A program made the position numbers and the translations under genes. Of a stretch of 64,000 nt of DNA, positions 61,804-64,000 are shown piece after piece (the stretch's first letter is position 1; the number at the start of each line of letters is the position of its first letter). Origin of the DNA: Luteipulveratus mongoliensis (GTDB lineage Bacteria > Actinomycetota > Actinomycetes > Actinomycetales > Dermatophilaceae); contig NZ_CP011112.1 in NCBI RefSeq assembly GCF_001190945.1, positions 4,340,001 to 4,404,000 of the forward strand, in the 5' to 3' direction. The notes beneath the pieces were generated by a model that saw only the letters and a program-made list of their open reading frames with translations, searched no databases and had not been told where the DNA came from.

Positions 61804-61837
61804 TTGTGCACCTTCTCTGTGCACAACTATTGTGCAC
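61804..61837. promoter_or_regulatory. three GTGCAC sites at exact 13-bp intervals
   Basis: GTGCAC palindromes lie at 61806-61811, 61819-61824 and 61832-61837, each in a TGTGCAC context and 13 bp apart. The last overlaps the TATTGT -10 (61828-61833) of the ArsR-type gene. The array looks like a multi-site operator for that regulator. Confidence 0.65.
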
Positions 61838-61839
61838 GC

Positions 61840-62418
61840 ATGAGCACTCCCGCCGACCGCCCTGCGCTCCATGTGCTGGCCCATCCCCTGCGCTCGCGAC
61901 TGCTCGGGCAGCTGCGCGTCCACGGACCGGCGACCGCCACCGAGCTCGCCGCCGCGCTCGGTACCCACACCGGCGCCACGAGCTATCACCTGCGCCGTCT
62001 CGACGAGGTCGGGCTGGTGACCGACACCGGCACCGGGGTGGGCAAGCGGCGGGTGTGGGCGGCCGTGGAGGACGCCGCCGCGCACGACGCCGCCGAGCCC
62101 GACCTGCCACTGGACGCTGATGACCAGGCGGCCGCGGACTGGCTCGCCCGCGACTACATCCAGCACTTCGCCGAGCGCGCCGACGCCTGGGTCGAGACGC
62201 GCGGCGACTGGCCGACGACGTGGCGACAGCACTGCGGGCTCAACGACCACGCCGTCCTGGTGACCACTGAGCAGCTCACCGCGCTCACCGCGGAGCTGAC
62301 CGAGGTGCTCGATCGCTATCGGCGAGCGGGGGCCGGTACGCCCGGCGCGCGGCGCGTGTCGGCGTACACCTGCCTGTTGCCGGTCGACGACGCACCTCGT
62401 CCCGCAGGTGACGGCTAG
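61840..62418 (+). CDS. ArsR-type (HTH_20) transcriptional regulator
   Basis: A 192-residue regulator with winged helix [20 protein letters not shown] and [20 protein letters not shown] (residues 9-50), then a wing [13 protein letters not shown] and a helical C-terminal part of the DUF5937/HTH_20 kind. The effector is unknown. ATG 61840 lies six bases after a TATTGT -10. Its stop shares the tetranucleotide CTAG with the stop of the convergent acyltransferase gene. No transporter lies next to it inside the window. Confidence 0.83.
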   Translation: MSTPADRPALHVLAHPLRSRLLGQLRVHGPATATELAAALGTHTGATSYHLRRLDEVGLVTDTGTGVGKRRVWAAVEDAAAHDAAEPDLPLDADDQAAADWLARDYIQHFAERADAWVETRGDWPTTWRQHCGLNDHAVLVTTEQLTALTAELTEVLDRYRRAGAGTPGARRVSAYTCLLPVDDAPRPAGDG

Positions 62419-64000
62419 AAGCCCAGCTTCTTCGCCAGGATCGGCCGCAGCACATCGATGTAGGTCTGCGTCAGATGGTTGCTGTCGCGGTAGGCGACGA
62501 TGTTGCCGATCACGATGGGGCACGTCGTGTCGTCGCAGAGGTAGGGCACCATGTCGGCGAAGTGGGCGCCGACCTTGGCGGTCTCGGTGGCCCACATCTC
62601 GTTACGGCTCGCGATGGTCGAGTGCATGCCCGCGACGCAGCTCGCCCGCGTCGCCGTCCGGCTGCCGAGGCAGCGACCGGAGTACTTCACCAGGCTGGTG
62701 TTGTCGCTCATCACATCGATGCGCTTCGTGTGCGCGCCCAGGGCGCTCAGCGTGCGCTGGATCCCGCGCTGGAACGCGACGTCAGCCTCGGCGGGCTCCA
62801 GGTAGGTCTTCGAGCCCGGGTCGTTCATCTGGGTGACGTACGCACCCGCGAGGATCACGCGCTCCGGCTTGATGCGCGCGATCTGCTGCATGGCCCACGT
62901 GTTGTGGGCGGCGCACTCGTCGTACGGCGAACCGTTGCGGAACGGGAGCGTGTCGACCAGGGGGACGCACGAACCCTTCTCGATGAGGATGACTTTCAGG
63001 TGGGCCTGCTTGGCGAAGTCGCTGATCGCGCCCATCCACTGGCCGGCGTGCGAATCGCCCCACACCACAATCGTGCGCGATGACGTGATGTCGCCGTAGG
63101 CGCACAGCGTGTGGGTGACCTGGGGCTCGGTCAACGCAGCGCAGCTGCTCGTTGGCTCCCAGAAGTCGTCGAACACAGCGGTCAGCTGGGGCTGGAACGT
63201 CTTGGGCAGCGGAGCTCCGTCCCTGGCCTGCTGCGCTGCGGTCAGCACGTCCTTGCGCAGGGCCGAAGGGCTCACGGTGGCCGCCGGTCCGGAGCCTGTC
63301 GTGGCACCCACGGCAACGGTCTGGACGTACAGGGTCTGGGTCCCCAGCGCTGTGACCAGGACAGCGACCACCGCAGCCGGCCACAGCATCAGTCCGCGCC
63401 TGCGGCGCCGTGCGATGAACGACCACGAGCGGACCGGCGACTCGATGAACCGATAGCTCAGCCACGCCATCACGATCGAGGCGAGCATCAGCCCGATCCG
63501 ACCGACGAGGCTGATCGGGTGCCCGCGGAGCACAACGGGGATGACGAGCATGGGCCAGTGCCACAGGTAGAGCGAGTAGGAGATGTCACCGATGAAGCGC
63601 ATCGGTCGGAGACCCAGGACCGTACGCGCGCCCCAGGCCGGGCCGTCGATGCCGCCGGCCAGGATGAGCGCTGCCCCCATCACCGGGAGCAGCGCCTGAT
63701 AGCCGGGAAAGGGCGCATCTGCGGTGTAGGTCGCGCACGCCACGACGACGGCCGCCAGGCCGAGCCAGGACGCGAGTCCTTTGACGGGAGAAGGGACTTG
63801 GCGGAGCTGCTCGATGAGCACCGCGACGGCCGCGCCGATGCCGAGCTCGTAGCCACGGGTGAACGTCGAGTAGTAGGCGATCTGCGGGCTGACCGCAGTG
63901 GCGTGCACCGACCATGCGAGCGAGATCGCCGAGATGACGAGCGCGACCACCGCGCAGGCCAGCAGGAACGACCGTCGGCTCGCACGGCTGCGACCTCGCC
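62415..64000 (-). CDS. acyltransferase-3/SGNH fusion (OafA-like), N-terminus outside window
   Basis: The frame is open from 62415 to the right edge, about 527 residues, so the 5' end is missing. The visible membrane part has at least six helices (LASWLGLAAVVVACATYTAD, GDISYSLYLWHWPMLVIPVV) typical of the C-terminal half of acyltransferase-3. After a linker the SGNH domain carries GDSHAGQWMGAI and YRDSNHLTQTYID, giving the Ser and the Asp-His pair. Such proteins O-acetylate cell-surface polysaccharide. The catalytic HxxD/R of the membrane part probably lies outside the window. Confidence 0.88.
   Translation of the reverse strand, partial: RGRSRASRRSFLLACAVVALVISAISLAWSVHATAVSPQIAYYSTFTRGYELGIGAAVAVLIEQLRQVPSPVKGLASWLGLAAVVVACATYTADAPFPGYQALLPVMGAALILAGGIDGPAWGARTVLGLRPMRFIGDISYSLYLWHWPMLVIPVVLRGHPISLVGRIGLMLASIVMAWLSYRFIESPVRSWSFIARRRRRGLMLWPAAVVAVLVTALGTQTLYVQTVAVGATTGSGPAATVSPSALRKDVLTAAQQARDGAPLPKTFQPQLTAVFDDFWEPTSSCAALTEPQVTHTLCAYGDITSSRTIVVWGDSHAGQWMGAISDFAKQAHLKVILIEKGSCVPLVDTLPFRNGSPYDECAAHNTWAMQQIARIKPERVILAGAYVTQMNDPGSKTYLEPAEADVAFQRGIQRTLSALGAHTKRIDVMSDNTSLVKYSGRCLGSRTATRASCVAGMHSTIASRNEMWATETAKVGAHFADMVPYLCDDTTCPIVIGNIVAYRDSNHLTQTYIDVLRPILAKKLGF

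Overview
The window is GC-rich, gene-dense chromosomal DNA from an actinobacterium, most likely a member of the Micrococcales (family-level placement is inference). Supporting signs are the sigK-rskA-fasciclin cluster, an LpqY-SugABC-type sugar importer, the xseA-xseB-DUF4245-glpX order, a DUF222/13E12 gene, TIGR03083 and DUF429 proteins, and about twenty genes whose start codon lies 6-8 nt behind a TAnnnT -10 element, as expected for leaderless mRNAs. No rRNA, tRNA, CRISPR array, transposase or prophage gene was recognised. All calls come from reading the sequence; no database search was run.

Layout. 1-1.5 kb: a truncated DUF222 protein with a LexA-like box over its promoter. 1.7-13.6 kb: a two-subunit acyl-CoA dehydrogenase, a methyltransferase, a P-loop kinase, an Lrp regulator divergent from an MFS pump, a higBA toxin-antitoxin pair, small enzymes, and a DUF429-RelA/SpoT fusion beside a small HTH gene. 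13.6-21.6 kb: rhodanese and YchF, then a SigK module (membrane molybdopterin oxidoreductase, fasciclin lipoprotein, sigK, rskA, DUF389) with two matching SigK-type promoters, then rmuC. 21.7-23.8 kb: MerR-thioredoxin and ispH.

23.8-27.0 kb is the most unusual part. Two nearly identical 26-residue peptides with aromatic tails (RYTYWN and RYVYWG) alternate with a cytochrome P450 and an S33 aminopeptidase-like hydrolase, all on the minus strand. Each peptide sits in a duplicated cassette of about 218 bp with the same operator palindrome, ribosome binding site and downstream hairpin. The best reading is a P450-modified ribosomal peptide (RiPP) locus of the biarylitide/cittilin kind, with two precursors and a candidate leader or product peptidase.

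27.3-41 kb is mostly housekeeping: a cold-shock protein, exonuclease VII, glpX, a PfkB kinase, an SDR, the sugar importer, class I fumarase, a beta-carbonic anhydrase, a DinB-type protein and a MOSC protein. 41-53.4 kb holds regulator-target pairs (LuxR with a methyltransferase, a CmtR-like repressor with a CDF transporter, TetR with MFS and VOC), a secreted GH43 and NlpC/P60 pair, an I36 inhibitor-like protein, an amino acid permease and a MocR regulator. Two inverted-repeat elements with CTGGTCGAGTAG ends form the 3' ends of neighbouring genes. 53.4-59 kb: Ohr, an oxidoreductase, an aminotransferase-TetR pair divergent from an NADPH-FMN reductase, and a secreted cholesterol oxidase-like GMC enzyme. 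59-64 kb: glmM, rpsI and rplM with a clear terminator, an ArsR-type regulator behind three evenly spaced GTGCAC sites, and an acyltransferase-3/SGNH protein running off the right edge.
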